A stretch of 6,960 nucleotides of DNA from CAYZJD01 sp964478455. Its GTDB lineage: Bacteria; Acidobacteriota; Terriglobia; Bryobacterales; Bryobacteraceae. Made by a program: the position numbers and the translations under genes. The stretch lies in assembly GCA_964478455.1 (NCBI GenBank), contig CAYZJD010000258.1, forward strand, positions 1 to 6,960. Direction: 5' to 3'. The notes beneath the pieces were generated by a model. That model was not told the origin of the DNA and ran no database searches. It saw only the letters and a program-made list of their open reading frames with translations. The number at the start of each line of letters is the position of its first letter. Position 1 is the stretch's first letter. Positions 5,504 through 6,960 of this stretch are shown one piece after another.

Positions 5504-6859
5504 TTATTTCGTCTCGAGGATGAACGTCGGCGCCAGGCCGCTGATGGCGGAGAAGCCGCCGGGCGCTTCGTCGGACAACCAGCTCGAGCACCCCTGCACC
5601 TGGCCCAGGTAGGCATGGGGATGCACCTCCACGTGCATCTCGCGCATCTCCATTTGCCCGTAGCGAAGCACTGGAAAGAACTCCTTGGCCGGATCAACGC
5701 GCTCCTGCACCACGTAAGGATAGCGGCCGGCCGTCTTCAGCGCGCGTTCCCAGGCAGCCTCGTCGAGTTCCCAACCGCGGAACGTGTGCTGCTCTCCCGT
5801 ATCATCGTTCGGCTTGAGCGCCAGTTTCTGCCGGTGCTTGAGAATGAACTCCGGCAAATCCACGTTCCGGTTGTGATACTTGACGCGGCGCGGGGCGACA
5901 ACCCGCGTCCACGGGATGTGCTCCTGGATGGCCCGGCGCTCGGCCGCCGGGAAGCTGGCGGTGATCGCTTCGTCGGTCAGCAGGTCGAAGATGGCTCGCT
6001 TGTGAGCTAGTTCGGACCGGAAGCTGTTCACGACGCAGGCAACTCGATCGCGGTAGGCCCGCACCAGCGGGTGCGAGAGGTCGAAGCGCAGCAGGAACTC
6101 CTGCACCTTGACGCGGCGAAAGACGAGGTCGATGACGAAGTTCTCCCGGCGCAGAACGCCCCCCTTGTATTCGAGCTGGTCGGGAGCGACGATCTCCGAG
6201 CACAGGCCCTCCCGCCGGAAGATCTCGTTGAGCAGGACATACTCGCCCGATTCGGCCGCCTGAAAGGGCTGCCGGAACTCCAGCACTCCGATCCTCGGTT
6301 TCTTCTTCCCGCCGAATTCCTTCCAGGCGCGCAGCACCGCCGGCACAAGCTGTCTGGTTCCGCCCATCTTGGCCAGCGAGTAGCGGCGGCGGAACTCCTT
6401 GACCGGCGGGCAGTCGTAGAACAGGTCGCTGAGCGCTTCCCCGTAAGCGACGCCTGGGGCCGTGTCCGCGTTGTAGTTGACGAAACGCAACGCCCCACCG
6501 CCAAAATGCGTGTTCAGCAGCGATGTCACCGCGAGAAATGGGTAGCCCGGGTCGATGGCGGCAAGCATCTTCTCGGCCGGCAGGAGCTGCATGCGCGCCA
6601 GCAGCGCCGGGTTGGCAAGCGCCATCTGCTTGATGCGGTCAATCGCCGAGAGCAGGGACTCGGCTGCCTTGACCAGAGCGGCGTGCTGGCGGCGGCTCAG
6701 GAAGTGCGGCCGGAGGAAAGGCGACACCGGCCGCGAACCAGAGGTCAGGTGCGCGGCGCTCATGCTTTCTTGCAGGGCGGCCGCCCACGCCAGATCCTTG
6801 TACGGTTCCGATTCGATCAGCTTGTGGTAGCGGGCAATCGCCTCGCCCAATTGCGTCAT
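5504..6859 (-). CDS. Circularly permuted ATP-grasp-like protein (uncharacterised ligase family)
   Basis: A 451-residue protein from the chosen start. Its second half resembles circularly permuted ATP-grasp/glutathionylspermidine-synthase-like proteins: IDLVFRR (243-249), CVVNSFRSELAHKR (275-288), LALKPNDD (346-353) with a probable ATP-binding lysine at 349, the hinge-like YVVQERV (382-388), and a terminal MHVEVHPHAYLGQ...SWLSDE region (408-431). Such enzymes form amide bonds through acyl-phosphate intermediates, but substrate and product cannot be inferred here. The loop after KPNDD lacks the usual GGxGV glycines, so activity is not assured. The first 225 residues have no recognised motif. 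An in-frame ATG at 6925 would add 22 residues. I prefer 6859 because those 22 codons are Arg/Pro/Ser-rich, use codons rare in the rest of the gene (ACA, AGA, CCA, CAT, TTT) and cover a palindrome. Neither start has a Shine-Dalgarno. Convergent with the Wzt-like gene, 15 bp between stops. Confidence 0.75.
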   Translation of the reverse strand: MTQLGEAIARYHKLIESEPYKDLAWAAALQESMSAAHLTSGSRPVSPFLRPHFLSRRQHAALVKAAESLLSAIDRIKQMALANPALLARMQLLPAEKMLAAIDPGYPFLAVTSLLNTHFGGGALRFVNYNADTAPGVAYGEALSDLFYDCPPVKEFRRRYSLAKMGGTRQLVPAVLRAWKEFGGKKKPRIGVLEFRQPFQAAESGEYVLLNEIFRREGLCSEIVAPDQLEYKGGVLRRENFVIDLVFRRVKVQEFLLRFDLSHPLVRAYRDRVACVVNSFRSELAHKRAIFDLLTDEAITASFPAAERRAIQEHIPWTRVVAPRRVKYHNRNVDLPEFILKHRQKLALKPNDDTGEQHTFRGWELDEAAWERALKTAGRYPYVVQERVDPAKEFFPVLRYGQMEMREMHVEVHPHAYLGQVQGCSSWLSDEAPGGFSAISGLAPTFILETK

Positions 6860-6905
6860 GGCAAAATGTGGTGTGCGCCGTCTCGCGTCAGCCGAAGGCC
6901 GGGAT

Positions 6906-6919
6906 GTGCCGGCCGGCAC
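6906..6919. repeat. Perfect 14-bp palindrome upstream of the ATP-grasp-like gene
   Basis: GTGCCGGCCGGCAC is a perfect inverted repeat with no spacer. It lies 47 bp upstream of the preferred start at 6859, or just inside the gene if the ATG at 6925 is used. It could be an operator for a dimeric regulator. GC-rich genomes also produce such palindromes by chance, so function is unproven. Confidence 0.35.
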
Positions 6920-6960
6920 CGACATAAGGTGTCTGTTTTGTTTTGTGGCTAACAGCGCCT

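Noticed and set aside
6071..6952. Plus-strand open frame (293 codons) opposite the ATP-grasp-like gene
   Set aside because: It is the antisense shadow of a gene with family motifs and has no domain pattern of its own.

Overview
The window is GC-rich, densely coding bacterial chromosome with four complete protein genes and one partial one. No RNA gene, CRISPR array, IS element or phage gene is visible. The best taxonomic hint is the C-terminal half of the methyltransferase at 1860-3161. It reads like the Ig-like module (TIGR03437 type) that is greatly expanded in Solibacter/Bryobacter-type Acidobacteriota. High GC and an adenosylcobalamin-dependent ribonucleotide reductase fit that group. The assignment is an inference, not a proof.

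Layout from left to right. (1) Positions 1-1625, minus strand: the first 541 codons of nrdJ, the class II (B12-dependent) ribonucleotide reductase, running off the left edge. (2) Positions 1626-1859: a 234-bp intergenic region with a probable nrdJ promoter and two NrdR-box-like palindromes exactly 30 bp apart, one of them inside the promoter spacer. (3) Positions 1860-3161 and 3161-4525, minus strand: a two-gene operon joined by a TGATG stop/start overlap. Its first gene encodes a lipoprotein with a right-handed beta-helix, its second a SAM-dependent methyltransferase fused to beta-sandwich modules. (4) Positions 4547-5488, plus strand, divergent from that operon with only 21 bp between the start codons: a Wzt-like protein. 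Its carbohydrate-binding domain is intact, but its ATPase domain is shrunken and has lost the Walker A lysine, the Walker B acidic pair and the signature region. (5) Positions 5504-6859 (possibly 6925), minus strand, convergent with the Wzt-like gene: a large protein resembling circularly permuted ATP-grasp ligases.

How they may work together. nrdJ is housekeeping: it makes deoxyribonucleotides and probably has its own NrdR-controlled promoter. The middle three genes look like a small surface-glycan module: a beta-helix lipoprotein that could bind, epimerise or cleave polysaccharide, a methyltransferase, and a Wzt-type glycan-recognition domain. In E. coli O8/O9a systems the Wzt C-terminal domain recognises chain ends that have been methyl-capped. 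A methyltransferase beside a Wzt C-terminal domain is therefore suggestive, but no permease (Wzm), intact ATPase or glycosyltransferase lies in the window. The ATP-grasp-like gene has no clear functional link to the others. The most unusual item is the pseudo-ATPase/Wzt_C protein.
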